64,000 bases of DNA from Campylorhamphus procurvoides (GCA_013396655.1 WBMV01001904.1:388597-452596); one strand, 5' to 3'; counted from the stretch's first letter, positions 1 to 14,700 are shown. Notes: generated from the letters alone by a model not told the origin. Made by a program: numbers and translations.

Positions 1-3000
1 AACATGAGGAAAGTGGAGAGCTGTGTCACCCCTAAATGGGACATTACACCCCTAATAACCCTTGGGCTGCCTTTCCATGTTATGGAAACAGCAGTTTCCC
101 CTGGGGAGGTGCCCAGGCTGAACCACTGGAAACATTTCCTAAAGCACAGTGAGCACCATGAGAATGATGAATTTAGACAGAGCACAGGAAAAACTGTTTG
201 GAAGCATCAGGCTATGAATGTGGTCCTTCCTGAATTCCTGGTCAAATACACAAAGATAATTAAATATTTCACACCATATTTTGGTGGAAATGAGATGGTA
301 AACAGCAACATCAGTTGCTCAGACTTTTCTCCCCGGTGTATCCACACAGTATCTGCAAATGTAGGTAATATAATAAACTTTGGTAATTGTAGAATTGTAT
401 TAAAAGCCAAAAAAAAAAAAAAACAAACGACTCAAAACATAACCCCTGAATTCCCAAGCTGGCAATTTAAATTAATTTTGTTTCAAAATTTTTTATCTTT
501 TTTTTTTTTTTTTAATAATCCCACAGGGGGATTATGAATGAGAACATGTTGTGCACTTGAATTTCCCAAAGAGTAGCTGTAAGCCAGACCAACTACTGTT
601 TGCTCTCAGTGTTTACTTCTGAAGTTCTCTCTCTGGTTTGTGCAATCCAGCAGCAATGGTCACTCTCCACAGAAAATATTCATCCTTCCACAGTGTGGAC
701 TGATAACTGCAACCTGCTCAGTGTCTCAGATAAACCCTGGAGGTTTGTAATCATGTACTGTGTCCGTGCTACTCTAAAGCTTGTTATGGGGTAGCAAAAC
801 TTGACCTGCAAGGTGTTTTCTGCTAAAAAAAAAAAAAAGATACTTTAGAGCCCTGTTTTCTCTTTGGTTCAAAAATTACTAACATCTGACCTCCGTTTAA
901 CAAAGCAAATTAGAGCAGAGTTCTAAATCTTTTTTCAGCCATCTAAATTGTAGTCACATGCTGTGCTGAATGAAGTCATCTGTATCTTTGTCATTCCCGT
1001 GAAAATAACAGGAATTTTCTCCAGTGGAGGAGCTGATGGTGCAGTCAAGGTTGGAGCCTTGTTTTTACACTGGAGTACCCAGTGGCTGGGTTTCAATTAG
1101 CCCTTTTGTACCCACGTGGCTCTCAGGGCAACATTTCTCCTGTCCATTGATAAGGAGCAAAGCCAGTCTGATGCAGTACCCCATGGTTATCCAAGTCTTT
1201 CCCAGGGAGTTTGCAGATGTCTTTGACCCTGTTCATGATTCCCAGGCAGCCAGTGCTGAGCAGGAACACTGGCAGTGAACATGAGTGACAGTCTGGGGCT
1301 GTCCTGGGGCTGTCCTGCCTGTGGCCCTGTTGTGTGTGGTGTTGGCTGCATCCCTGTGACCTCAGGAGTGTCAGTGCTGGGAGCCTTTGTGTCTGAAGCA
1401 GTCAGGATGCCCCACGTCCTGTGATTGAAAACTGGCTTGAAGACAGGTGAATGAAGCTTTGGAAAAGACTTAGTGGAGCACAGATGATTCCACAATGGGT
1501 TTGTTTTTAGGGTCTCCAGACATCCTAAACGCTAATGGAGGCTTCTGCTTCTCCTCTTCACCTGCACATTTCTCTCCTGTCCTCATAATAAAGTTGTTAC
1601 TTTCTTCCAGGCTTTCATTCTCCCTTTGCCACTGCCCCTTGCATTTCCTGTGGGAATATTTATATTCCCCCAGGCAACTGCCACCAAGAAGCTGATTTTC
1701 CCTGCCAACCTCTCCAGCTGCTTTTGCCATCTGTAGGCATCAGGAGTACCAGAATATGTGCACTGACTGAACACGAGCACGGAGGGGAAACCATGAGAAC
1801 CTCGGGGAAGGCTTCCATGTGGATGAAAGCAAATAGGCCATGACAGGCACAGAGCCTGGGAATAACTTGCTGTTAGGTATTCTTCCCACTCCATGCCATT
1901 TATGGCTTGTGCATGTGCTTTGCCTACCCTAGAAAAGACTAAAGAGGGAAAATACTCTTGTAAGTATTGTCCATGATTCTCCTTCTGGCTTGTTCCACAG
2001 GCACGGGATGGGAAGGACTCCAGCAAAGTGCACTTATAGTTCTTCCTATCAACTGTTTTCAGAGAGACTTCGGGACAGCAGTCTTAATTGAACATCATTA
2101 TTAATGGAATACTACATGAATTAATAGAACGTTTCCAAGCTTTTTAAATAAAGTTTTCATTTGCAATTATTTCTCTGCAGATGATTTCACTAATTCAGGG
2201 AGCTTTCGACCACACTGGCCCATTATTATGATTGCTAATATTAATTGTTTGTGTCATGCTTTGAATCAGAAAATAGGAGCTCTGCATATCTCAGGGGAAA
2301 AAATCCACTGTATGGATAGAATGAGAAAAAAAACCCCAGTATATCAACAGAAAGCTATCTGGAGTTTTACCAGGGCTATTTATAGATGTCCATTTCTGAT
2401 TCAGTGAGGTTGCCCCTACAGAAATAGTTAATAAGGTTCTTCTTTCTGCCTTTTCAGATCTCACTATTTCTCAAGTCAAAAGAATGGGTTTTCTAATATT
2501 CTGCTTTCTGTGTCAAATCATACAATTCGGGTCATTTGGTGGAAATAATTAACAGAGAGTCCTCTCTCTACCAGCAATCAGAAGCTCTTTCTGCCCACCT
2601 CTGACCCAGGCTGCTATCACCTGATGGAGAATTTTGGGGTTGTTTCTTTCCTTTGTTGCTGTTGTTCCTAACATGGAACTCTTGCACATAAAGCAGTTCA
2701 GGATGCTGGTGGTAGGATATCAAGTCAGGGAATGACACTGGGGCTTGAAACATGGTCTGTTTTCTCATCAGATAAAGAGGTCCTTATGTGTAATTTCCCA
2801 CAATACACCTGGATTTCGATTTATAAATTAGGAAGGCCAAGGAGTAGCATGTTTGCTTTCATCTTAATTGCCTCTTCGTGTCCAACCTGCTGCACAGCTG
2901 AAGTGAGTTCTGTGTCTGTGCAGAGTCAGGGGCAGGGACTCCCAGGTCATCTTCCCTGGCTTTGGCCAGCACAGCCAGGGACATGCTCTGGGACTCTGGA

Positions 3001-3025
3001 TTCACTGGAAGACATATATTTTACT

Positions 3026-3492
3026 ATAGAACCATAGGACCACTAAGGTTGCAAAAGACCTCTCAGATCATCGAGTCCAACCATTAACCCAGCACTGCCA
3101 AGTCCACGGCTAAACCATGTCCTCAAGTGCCACATCTACATGGTTTCTGAACACTTCCAGGGATGGTGACTCCACCACTGCCCTGGGCAGCCTGTTCCAG
3201 TGTCTAACCCCCCTTACAGTGAAGAAATTTTTCCTAATATCAATCTAAACCCCACCTGGTGGAATGTGAGGCCATTTCCTCGTGTTCCATTGCTGGGAGA
3301 AGAGACCAACCCCACCTGGCTCCATCCTTCTTTCAGGGAGTTGTAGAGAGTGATAAGGTCCCCCCAAGCCTCCTTTTCCCCAATCTAAACACCCCCAGCT
3401 CCTTCAGGTGCTCCTCATCAGGCTTGTGCTCCAGATCCTTCCCCAGCTCCATTGTCCTTCTCTGCACAAGCTCCAGTTCTGTTGTCCCCAAA
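3026..3492 (-). mobile_element. CR1 LINE 3' fragment
   Basis: About 470 bp in reverse orientation. It starts with the reverse of the CR1 tail ('tagaaccataggaccacta'), passes 'acacttccagggatggtgac' and 'cctgggcagcctgttccagt', and continues into 'gctccttcaggtgctcctca'. It is 5'-truncated, as is usual for avian CR1. Confidence 0.9.
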
Positions 3493-6291
3493 TTCCTGTA
3501 AATATAAAACAAGGGACTTCACAACTCAGTTTCCCATGAAAACATGCTGTCACTTGCTAGACTCCTCTATCCAAAGCCTCACATTATTAGCCTTTGAAGC
3601 AGGTGTATCCTTTCTGTCACCAGCAGGTTTGGTGTCATGTAAACTGACTCATGATGAAAAAGCCCAAAAATTCTGCTGGTGACACCACTCTTGAAGGCAG
3701 GTATTGATCTGCTGGCTCTTCTTGTTTCTTCCTTCATCATTCTCTGCTGCTGGAGGGGTAGAGGAGAACAGTATTTGTGCTCCCCATCCCTTAACCAGTT
3801 CTCTGGAACATGAAGACATGAGCACCACCAGCTCCTCCCAGCTTGCTCCCACAGCCCACAGGACCAGCAGTTTCCTGCTGTCCTGTTCCAGGCTTCTTCT
3901 GTCTCCTCCCTGCAACTCTCCAAAGACAGGAGGGAATGCAGTTGGGAGGAAATGCCTCCTCATCCAGCTTTTGGGGGTGGATAGAGACGCAGAGAAGAGG
4001 AACTAACACAGGCAACCCTATTTCACCATGAATAACAATTTATGAGCTCCTCAATCCATCACATTAGTGGAATAATCCATGGCCTGACCCCAGTGAAGAG
4101 GAGTAGAAGAGTTCCAGCCAAAGCCTTGACCAGTCATTTTTGTCTGAAAAGGATTAGGGCAGGAAGGAAATACAGGAAAAGCCTCTTTCATGGAATCCCA
4201 TAGCCTCAATTTGTAGTGTCTTGTCATGTGCCAGCCTTCAGTCTCTCTGGGATGGTTATTTGCTGTTCTTGGAAGCTGGGATACACTTGCACCATTCAAC
4301 ACACATCAAGGGTTGTAAAACAAGTGGAATGGCATAAACAATGTTACTTGACACGAAGATAAATATGAAACCTTCTCTTATCAGATCTTTTAGGCTAGGG
4401 CACCCAAAATCGGTCTGTAACTCACAATTTCTTCCTAGCAATGCTGTAATTTTGTCTGAAGCAGCAGTTCCACACGCAGTTCTGTCATCTCCCATTTCTC
4501 CCCTCTCTCACATGACTCTGCCTTCTTGAGAGGCAGCTCTCTGTGCTCTCACTTTCCTGATGTTGCCACTGCCACTCTCTCCAAATTGGGATATCTCCTT
4601 AGAAATATCTCCTTTTTTAGATACCTCCATACTGATGTAAGAATAACCCCAAATTCCTTAGCTTCTGAATTTTGAGGGAAATCATTCATGTCAGTCACTG
4701 TGCCTCTAGAAAACCTCAATTCACTAACTTACACCAGAGCTTAATGTGTTTTAAATTCCATCTCCTGCCAGCTAGAATGTGGTGGGAATTCCTTTCCAGT
4801 GCTGCCTGTGAGGGCAGTTATTGCTGCTCCTGGAGCACAGGCTTGCTTACTTTTCCACTCCATAGAGTGAAGCCAGTAATTAATCAAGGAGAAAAGAACT
4901 GTGGGGCTCATTGTCACAGAAGACTCTTACAACTGTTCAAGTTTGCAAAATGCCACAGGTCATTTTCATGAGCAATGGGAGTATTTAAATTTAAATTAAG
5001 GTTTATAAATTTAAGCTATCTTCCATCTACCAAGAGCCAGGTAAAGACCTGTGGAGGACAAATTACCCCTATGAGTATCATAAGGGTTTTTTTCCTCAGG
5101 CTTTTAGATGAGTGAGTATGATAAGGTCAGCTTTGTCCTTTCCCCAGACATTAGCTGGGCTGCAGGTCACCTATTACTCACTAGTTTTGTTGCCAAGTTT
5201 GGGATGTCCTTCATTCAGTGTCCACCTCAGACTCCAGCCTGGCTACACAGATAAACTCTAAGCACTGATGAAGCTGCTGAGCCCAGCAGAGCAGTTTCAT
5301 GTGAATAGTGCCTCAGTGAGGGGACTCTCACCTCAGTCAGGATCCCTCCAGGTGCTTTACACATGCTAAATTACAATAACAACACCCACCAGCAGTGCCT
5401 GAAAATGAGAGCAGCTTTCTCAGGTGGCTGCAAAGAGGTTGTTCCTGTGTTACATGGACTGAGTTAGCTGCACTGCTGTGCCCTGCTGTGCCCTGCAGCC
5501 TCCACACACTCTGTTATCCTGCTGGTCCTCCCTCCCCAGCACAAACCTGACACAGTTATTTATCAAGCTGTCCCTGCCCTTGGCTATGAATTGCATTACT
5601 GCCACTGTGATTTCTGTGCTGGGAGTAGTTAGGAGACAGAAACAAGCAGAAGCCATGGGCTGCGGGCTCTTTATAGACAAAAACAAACTTTCAGTCTCCA
5701 GTTAGGACTCTTACTAAAAGAAAAAGGAAAGGGAAAAAAAAATGTTAAAACCATTCTGTGCCTGGGGTCACATCACTGCCTGAGGTGTTTAAGGGTCTGT
5801 TGCACTTTCAGATGTGTCTCTCAGACTCCTTCCCAAAGACAGAAAGTTTTTTAGCAGGTAAAACCACTTACTTACCATCTCAGCCACAAACAGAGTGTCT
5901 CCAGAAGGGAATGAGGTGATGGTGTGACATTACTGGTACCCAAACATGGCTTTTCCTGAAGGTAATGGGACATGGGAGCCAACTGTCCCTGTTTCGTGTC
6001 CAAAGCCAAGGCTTCATGCTTCATTTTGGCCAATTCCAGCTGCTGGCCACATTGATACTTGACTTAATTTTACACCAGAAACACACCTTCCCTCAACATA
6101 TGGGGCTTTTTGAAAACAAGGAGTGTTTTGATCTTAATAATCTGTAAAGATTGGTGGTTTACAACACAGACCAGACCCCCTTGTTCTGGGTCCTGCACTA
6201 AAAGTTTGAAGGATGCAAACTGATGGATAAAGGAGAAAAAGCAGTAGGAACGAAGAAGTAGTAAGGTGGGCAAAGATAATGTAGCCAGTAG

Positions 6292-6367
6292 ATAGAATAA
6301 TAGAATCATAGAATCATTAAGGTTAGGAAAGACCTTTGAGGTCATCAGGTCCACTGAGTTTGTCCTA
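6292..6367 (-). mobile_element. CR1 LINE 3' end, short fragment
   Basis: 'tagaatcatagaatcattaa' followed by 'ggaaagacctttgaggtcat' is the reversed terminal part of CR1. Only about 75 bp remain. Confidence 0.8.
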
Positions 6368-7842
6368 AGACACAGAAGAAAATATGATTTTGATAACTAG
6401 GATATACTGCAGGGAAAAAACTGTTTATGAACTGAACCAAAAAGTCTACAGCTATTTATTTGATCGTGTTTGCCTCCGTGTCCAGTCCAATGTCCTGCTG
6501 TAAATCTTGTGGGAATAAGTTTTCCTCTAGCCACATTTAGCACTGTTCCAGCATATGGGATGATTAAACTCCATCCAAATGGACACCTGCAGCAAGGGAC
6601 TTTTCCCCCACTCTTTTTTCTCATCTCTGTCAAGAAATACATTCAGGTGGCAAGAGTGCTGGATCTGTTTTGTTGCTAGAGCTCTCAGAGGCAATTAATT
6701 TCATGTCAGTAACTCCATAGCTTGACCTGAATTTCTTTTGTTTTAGTCCCCTGCCTCCCTCTCCCCCTAGAAGCAATGTTTCAAACTCATCCCTCTATCT
6801 GCTGAAGAGAGTGAATAAAACATGTAGGTGAAAGCAGATACAGGACATTTTTGTGCAGAATGATCAACGAGGTGAGGAACTTTTTAGGATATTTCAAAGC
6901 CTGTCCAGAGCCAGGGGGGTCAGCATGAGCAGTAGTTTGTTGCCTCGTTTGTTTGAAAGCCAAACTAGGAACCTTTGCTTTTTGCTAGGAGTTAAATTGT
7001 CAAAGTGAGACACCTGTCTGGTAGCACAGGTTACACTAAGAGTAGTTTAAATAAAAGAGAATGGACCTGAGCAGCTGGAGATTTGTTTTCCAAATTGACT
7101 CTAGCCATGAGTCACCAGGGCTCTCAAAACCAAATACCAGTGTCATACTTGCAGCCTGAGCTGTTAAACTCAGAAGCTATTTTAACATGGATTTAGTAAG
7201 GTTGTACCTCTGAGCATCTCTCTGTAAGCATCTTACATGTGGGAGGTCTCCTATTTGGTTTTCTTTGCTGGATTGCTTGAAATCTCTGAGAGATTTGTGA
7301 GACTGAAGAACATAGCAGAATTGCTTCTGGACCTGAGACTGACTAATGTAGTCCTAGGAGAAGTGCAAAAAGTGTTTTATGATAGGAAAATAGTGTTTGT
7401 TATGAAGAAAACTGACTCGTTTGTCATGCAAAAGACCTGAGGCGGCAGCAGAGTTGGTTAGTGGATTGTGTCTCTCTTTTTGCTGTCACTGGGGTGAGCT
7501 GCAGTCAGTTCCAGCTGAGCAGCTTTGAGGACACCACTGTCTGTGTCCCGTGTTATCTGACAGCTTCCTTGGCAAGCAGTGACACTGATACAGCCTGTGC
7601 TGAATCCCAGGAAATGCCCTGGCTGTTTGAACCCTTGTGGAAGTGATTTCTGTAATTGGAGTGTTTTGCGTTTAGCTGAGAAAGGATCATTTAATTGAAG
7701 ACTCTGTGACTGCAACTCTGCAACTTGGCCCTTGCCTTCCTTTACCATTTCCCAAAGAATGAGAAGGGAAATGCTCTGGTCTTGAATGGCTGAGTCTGTA
7801 ATGAGTAACTCTGTGTCACTTCAGTGAAACTTTGGTTTCTGG

Positions 7843-7860
7843 CATCATCATCATCATCAT
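7843..7860. repeat. (CAT)6 microsatellite
   Basis: Six perfect CAT units within the intron upstream of the TM2 exon. Confidence 0.95.
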
Positions 7861-8618
7861 GCCCTGGCTGACTCCTGGAGCAATTTCCAGCAGCAAACAC
7901 TATTGAAGATGTTCCCTCTTTGGTTTTATGGCGCTGTGTCCCAACTTACTGTAGCTCATATTGTACATTGTGGTCATATTTTACATAGTATTTGAATGGG
8001 AGCTGGAGAGGGACTAAAACCAGACACAAATATTTCCTGGTGAAGGAGAATGTGCAGCTCTACCTTGTTTTAGAAAGTTTGTAGAGCCAGCTAAGCCCAG
8101 GATGAGACCAGGCAGTCCATGCTCTCCTATTCCATTAACTTATCACACAGGTGAGCCTGTTCAAGAACCAACCAAGTGTAAACTAGTCCAGTTTTCCACT
8201 CCACTGCAAATATTTGTCACCAAATCTCCTTTTGTGAGCATTTCAGCAGCCTCCAGTGCAGCCTGGTGCTTCAGGGGCTTTTCTATCAAATCTAGTTGTT
8301 CTAGGGATGGAGGGGAGGGGAGCAAATCCAATAACCAAGGATGAAATGACCATTTGAATATTTGATTTTTTTCCCCAGTAGGTCTTGTTTCGCTTGCTTG
8401 AATTGATTCTTGTCAAAGGGAGCTCCTCTTGTTATCAGGACAAATTGTTGCACATGGCTTTGCAAAAACAGTTGAATTTGCTGTTTCTTAGTGTAAGAGA
8501 GGGATTGGAGGGGAATAAACCAGGAGGAACTTTGCAAGTGACCAGATTTACATAGTCATTACTGTGTACATGTATATATTCACTACATGTGTTGATTTAA
8601 ATGTCTTTCCCTGTTTAG

Positions 8619-8736
8619 GAGTATCAGATGCCTGCGGAACATTATCCACTGGAATTTGATCACCACATTCATCCTGAGGAACGTGATGTGGTTTCTGCTT
8701 CAAATGATAGATCACAACATCCATGAAAGCAACGAA
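8619..8736 (+). CDS. CRHR2: CRHR2 exon: end of ICL1, TM2, start of ECL1
   Basis: 118 bp. The acceptor is 'ctttccctgtttag' and the donor 'gtaagt'. The first base completes an Arg codon from the preceding, unseen exon (intron phase 2), then 39 codons run from SIRCLRN through HWNL and [11 protein letters not shown] to HESNE. The exon ends on a codon boundary (phase 0). The conserved TM2 His of class B receptors is in IIHWNL. Confidence 0.97.
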
Positions 8737-11700
8737 GTAAGTGCTTGGAGGCATCATGTCCCTGCCGTGGAGTTTGGGGGCAGGCAGGGGTGCTGAATTC
8801 ATTCAACTCATAGAAATATTACAAAAGGACACTTGTCCACAGGCTCAGAGTGACTTTCATGCAATTTCAAAAATATGAGGAAAATCAAAATTAGCTTAGA
8901 TTTGCTAAAATTTTCACTTATTTCCTCATTACTGAATATCAAAGTGGGTTTTTTAAAATCAAAATCCTGGCCAAAAGCTTCTTTCTTCTCTTCATTGACT
9001 AGAGATGCTTTCCAAATATGTATATTATGAGACATGGTATTGTGCAAGACGCTAAATTTGGTGATCCTTGAACATTTTTGTCAGAGCATCTTGCAGTGAT
9101 GTGCAACTGTGTGGGGAAAACATTCATTCCAGAGGGCAACAACTCCGTTAGCAGGTACAGAAATAATTGCTCTGGCTGTGAAGGTCTGAGTCAGCTGCTT
9201 CGTCTGATAACAGTGGGCACCTTCCTGCCTGGAGTCAGTGAGTCAGTTTTCTTATTCCAAAAAATAACAAACGGCCTGAAAGAGCACAAGTTTGGTTGTT
9301 GATATATTTGTGGGGTTTTCTTTACAAAATTCCATTTTTCTACTAATCCATTCTTCACCACACTGGCCTTGAGGATGAAGTTCTGGCATATGAGCTGCAT
9401 CCAGCAGCAACTCCCTGTCACTGAGAGGGATGGCTCATCCCTCCAAGGACCCAAAGGCTTCACTCCAGCTCCTGCTGCTTCTTTTGCACTCGCTCTGTTC
9501 CTTTTCTTGGTCCCTTGGGGAGGACTGAACTCTTGGGGACTGAATTCATTAAAGTGGCGGAGAACTAACGCAGACATCAAAAACAGCAAGGAGGAGTTTG
9601 CTGCTGGCACAGCTGCCTAAGGCAGCTTTCTGGTGCGTGGCTGAGAGTCAGAGACGGTTCAAGGGGCCAGACAGATCCACACAATAAAAGATGGGAAGGC
9701 AGAAGGGGGCAGGAAGTGCTGCATCTTCTTTGCATGGCATTGAGCACTCGAGAAATACAGCAGGTCACTGTGCTCTCATTTCTCTTTACTCTCCATGTTA
9801 TTTCTTGTTTGCTCAAGTAACTCCCAACTGCAGATACTTGGCTGAGTGAGAGGACAGTGAATGAGTCCCTGTGTAAGTACAGTAATCACAGAATCATGGA
9901 ATGGTTTGGGTTGGGACCTTAAACATCACCCAGTCCCACCCCCTGCCATGGGCAGGGACACCTACCACTAGCCCAGGTTGCTCCAAGCCCCATCCAACCT
10001 AGCCTTGGACACTTCCACTGATGGAGAATCCACAGCTTCTCTAGGAAATCTCTGCCAGGACCTCCCCACCCTCACATGGAAGACTTTCTTCCTAATACCT
10101 GATTGTACCCTCTTTCACTTTGAGGCCATTCCCCCTTGTCTTATCAAAGACATCAAGGTAATTCCTCTCCCTTTTTTGTCACCCAGCAGCCCCAGTCATG
10201 CAAGGATTTCAGAGTGGAATTAAAATACTCACTTCAAAGGAAAAAGCATTTTTCTTGGAGAATGGCTCTGCATTTCCTTTTCGATAGTCCCTTGGTAGGG
10301 TGTATTACTTTTCTCTTTCCCAGGTAATATTCTTATAGTTGGATACTCTCCCTTTAGGACTGTCCCCTGATATTTAGCTTCATAATCAAGAAGAAAATGT
10401 GCTACAAACACACATGCACACATGTATACACACACCCCCTTCTCTCTTTGGAAAGCAGGTGCACTAAAGTGCCTGGAGACTATGAGCTGGATTCACACCT
10501 GCTATCACTCATGGCTCCACTGATCCTGGAGGAATGGAAAATCATCCCAGGAGCGTGGATATCTGTTCATTTGAGTGTCATCTTGACACTCAGCATCCTT
10601 GATTAACTTTGACATCTGAACTTCAATCCCATACTTTGGGAAAACAAGTAGAAAAATCATTGGTACCTAGATAAAGAAGAAGTCTATGCATAAATCTCCA
10701 TTATTATTTGTTCAGATGCTCCTTTGAGAAAAATGCAGCTTCTGTTAACTCAGGGTTTGCTTTGTCTGTGTTTCTGACATTTTCAAACTCCAAAAGATGG
10801 TGATGTATGAGCTTTATGGTCAACAGTTTTATGCAACGTGACTTACTCTCATGACAATGCTGCAAATCTTAATACATATTTTCACAGTTATTCAGGAAAA
10901 ATCTCTTGGAGTCAAGCACTCAAATGCCTTTTAAAGTGTGACCACAAATTGCCAAGGAAAGTAAAAACCTGCAAATACAAGGACAGATCCTCACATGCTC
11001 CAGTTTCCATTAACTCATCCTCTCTCTGCAGAACAGTGCAGTCTTTTGGGGAAGGTGCTTTCTGCAAGCTTAGTGGTAAATTTGTAATGTCATTGTGATA
11101 TAACAAAACAACACCACCAAAACCAATGGGAACAACCTCATTTATGCTGGCTAATGATGTGATCAGTGGAGATTAAATAGCAGTTACAGAAGCATCAAGG
11201 ACTCAACATGGAAATATTTTGCATGAAATTATAGTGCTTATAAAAAAATCAAAAAGGGGAATTGATGAATACATTTGGAGCCTAATGGTGGATCCATGTG
11301 GGGACCAAGAGTCCTCAGTCAAATATGCAAAGAGGTATAAATTAAAGAGTTTGCAAATTTGGTTGATTATTCAATAGTAATAAATCCACAGTTCCAAAAG
11401 AAATTGCTCAAAATTTATTTTATTTTGGTCTCCTATGAAAGCGAAGCAGGAGGAGATCTTACCACCACTCTGTCCATTGTCTGCATCTGTCCCAGTGTCT
11501 TCCCAATTGAATTCCACTCATTTCTGGCACAGGAACAGCAGGATCAGATATAATTATTTTTTACATTTCTTCAGAAAATGGGCAGCCGTGGAAAGGACAA
11601 AAACTGTGTAAATAAGGGAGAGAAATGAACAGGAGTTGAGACTCTGTATCACAATATTTACATGAGATTGAGGCTACAGGAACAGATTTAATTCATGCTC

Positions 11701-14700
11701 ATACCTTCAAAAAATGAAATGTGAGAGTTAGTCTTACTATTTTGGGGGTCAATCAACAGTGGAGCCAAAATATTTTTTTGGTGTTAAACAAAAGTAGGGC
11801 TGTTGATGGTTCTGTTTGTTTGTTTATGGCTTAATTTTCCTTTGCTCCAGCCAAAATAGGAGGAGGGGGAAAGAAAATAAAATTTAATTTGGTTTAAACA
11901 AAATTTTGAAAACAAAGTACTTCATCTTCCTTTGAGTTGTTTTGGTTTTAATCCTATTTGAAGGACGAAGCCAAGCCATGTTTCGAATATTAATGAAATA
12001 GTACAGAAATGAAAGCTTTAACACATCCAGATCTTTTTATTTCCATTCAATGAACAGAAGTGATCACAACTTGTGAATGGGCTGACATTTCATAGCTTTC
12101 TTTCTTGCCCATTAAATTCTTAGTGCCCAGAATCTGCTGAGCTTGGTAGTGCATCTGCTGCTCTGTTGGCTGCCTAGAGACCATACCTGGTGTATATGAG
12201 GGCTGAGATAAAATTAACCAAGCATCAAAAGTGGCAAATTCTTCAGCAGAGTTAATTAACAGTCTGGAGCATGGTGAGACCAAAATGACACCAGTGGTGG
12301 CAGTGAACACAGGAAATTAGTGTCCTGCTTCAGGGAATCTGCTCTGTCTGTGCCTGGTCAGAAAGGCGTTTTCCCAGATTTCCGTGTGGAGCACTGGGGA
12401 ATTTGCCATCGGTTCCTTGTGATTTATTGCTGTGGTGTCACCTCCTGCCTCTCTGGAGCTCACTGTGCATCCCACAGCTCTGCCCTCAGGGCACAGCCCT
12501 TCAGAGAAGGTGACTGTGCTGATACACTGAGCCTGGCCAAAAACTCCTGTTGGCTTTATGGCGACACTCAGAGGTGATGTGTGACATGATGTGACTTACA
12601 GAACAAAACACAAGTGGCAGGAACAGAGAGGATAAAGTGACTGATAAAAACATACCTTTAAAGTACTTTTTTTGCCCCCTAAATGTCAGTGGTGCTGCTC
12701 CCTTCAGTGGAAATAAAGCAGGACTGTGACATTAATGTCCATCTTGTATCTGAATTGCTCAGCAGGTGGGTTATTCTGCCTCAGATATGCTCATATCATC
12801 TCTGGGTATGACCCCAGGATGTGGCTGTGCCTCTGTAAGATCATCTGTGGTCCAGTGACCTGCCCCTCTCGTGTTCTTACCCTGTTTAAGGCTGCTGGGC
12901 TGGGTGTGCCTGGTGGCATAGTGGCTTTCCAGGCATGTCTAGATACAGGAATTTCTGCATGTTGTGGTCAGAGCCAGCCTCAGCAGAAGGTCACAGATGT
13001 ATCTGTGAGTTCCCAACAGCACCTAAGAAAGATGCTGTGACTCCAAGTCACAGGAAATGTCTGCATTCTATTGAGTTTTACGGGAATAATGGCATACAGA
13101 ATCTTTGAAACGTTCTCACCATGGTTGTAAAATATTCTCTTCTGTTTGCTTTCCAGCCCTGGTGTCGATGTATTACCACTGTCTACAATTATTTTGTGGT
13201 GACCAATTTCTTCTGGATGTTTGTGGAAGGCTGCTACTTACACACTGCTATAGTGATGACTTACTCCACAGATAAGCTGAGGAAATGGGTCTTTCTCTTC
13301 ATAGGATGGTGTAAGTGATTTCTGAATTTAAAATAGTGTTATGTGGTACGTGACATTAAAGGATTAAAGACAAGAACAGCACGAATAAACTTTAAAAATG
13401 TCACTGGGGCAAAATCTGACAGTCAGACCTAACTGTGACAAGACTGTCAATATGTTCAGGGCTCTGAAGACATGACATGTGAAGGAGCTGAGAGTGTTTA
13501 ATCTGGTGAAGAGGAAGATGAGGAGGAATCTGTGAGGCACCAAGAATGGTAGGAAAGATAACGACAAAGATGATGGAGCCCAATTCTTCTTGGTAATAGC
13601 AGATGTTATAAGAAGGGACAACCTCCACGAATTGCAGGCTGGGAGGTTCCAGATGTTTTAGAAAACAGAAAAAGCACCAAAAGTGGTGCAACACTGGAAC
13701 AGAACAGAGAGCTTAAAAAGCTGTGAAATCTTTGACCCAGGGGATATTGACAATTCAGCAAGACCAAGAGCAGAGCAAGGAGGGTTGGTGTTGGTTGTTC
13801 TGCTTAGGGCAGGAAATTGGAGTGGATGCCTTCAGAGGTCCTTTCCAACCATGTTTTTAACTTGACCAGGAGGTGTTTGGCAAGACAAAGGCTCTGCAGG
13901 CAGCTTGTTCACTTGAAGGCAGAATCTGAGGTCAGACAGAACTAGTGGTTTTGGCAGTTCTTTTCTGTTGAAAGAAGAAAGGTGGAAAAGAGTCCCCAAC
14001 ATTTTGTGTTCTGAAAGTAGAAAGACATTTTGTTTGGAAATGCCTCTTCCTCCCAGAATTGTCCAGAAGTAATTGAATTGCAGTTCTGAGGGCAGAGACA
14101 TCCTTTAGAAGAAAATATGCCAATCAAGCCAAAATAAAATGGGAGGAAAGAGGAGTTGTGGTAGGAAAAAAAAAATGTTTATGTGGGAAATTGATTTTTT
14201 TCCCCAGTGTTTTTCAATTCTGGCACCAACGTGGAAAATCAGCTGCTTATACAGCTCTCACAGATCCACAGACTGGTTTGACCCCTGGTACTTCCCTCCC
14301 TTCCTCTCTGTCCATGCATTCACCTTAAGCAGCAGTGATTTCAGGGGGACATGAACCCAGAGTCTGGAATGAGGGATGAAGCTGGCAAGGCTTGTCTTGT
14401 TTGGGTTTTCCTGAGGCAACAGGTTAAAGGGGAAATGGAGAGGGGAAACTCTCCTTCTCCACTTCTGACATCAATCCAGTCCTTGTCTGGGTGAAAGTTC
14501 CCAGTTTTCCCCAGGAGGTCTGTGCCAAAAAGGCCACTTCCATTTGTCCTTCCTCAATTCCAGTTTCCTCCTCTTGCAAATCCCCTTCAAACCAGCTTGA
14601 CCGTGATGGCCAAACCTAAACCAAGCACCAGGGCAAAGCTCTGGACATGAGAGTGGTATTAGAACTGGAAAGGAGAGGAAATGGCAGTGCTGGGGTGTTA

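Larger units (their letters stand above)
1..8618 (+). other. CRHR2 intron upstream of the TM2 exon (probably all one intron)
   Basis: I looked for the ectodomain and TM1 exons (expected motifs such as NYLGHC and FLLFL before SIRCLRN) and found none, so the preceding exon is probably further upstream. It contains CR1 fragments at 3026-3492 and 6292-6367, A/T runs at 411-423, 499-513 and 825-838, and a (CAT)6 at 7843. The 177-codon ORF at 4-537 runs through poly-A and poly-T and looks accidental. Confidence 0.6.

Noticed and set aside
4..537. 177-codon plus-strand ORF
   Set aside because: It reads through a poly-A run (five lysines) and a poly-T run (string of phenylalanines), has no domain, and lies in intronic or upstream sequence.
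6860..6880. Possible mini-exon 'aatgatcaacgag' between AG and 'gtgagg'
   Set aside because: Only 13 bases and matches no part of CRHR2.
7237..7440. 67-codon plus-strand ORF with a protein-like look (FVRLKNIAELLLDLRL)
   Set aside because: No family recognised, no splice context, too short to separate from chance.
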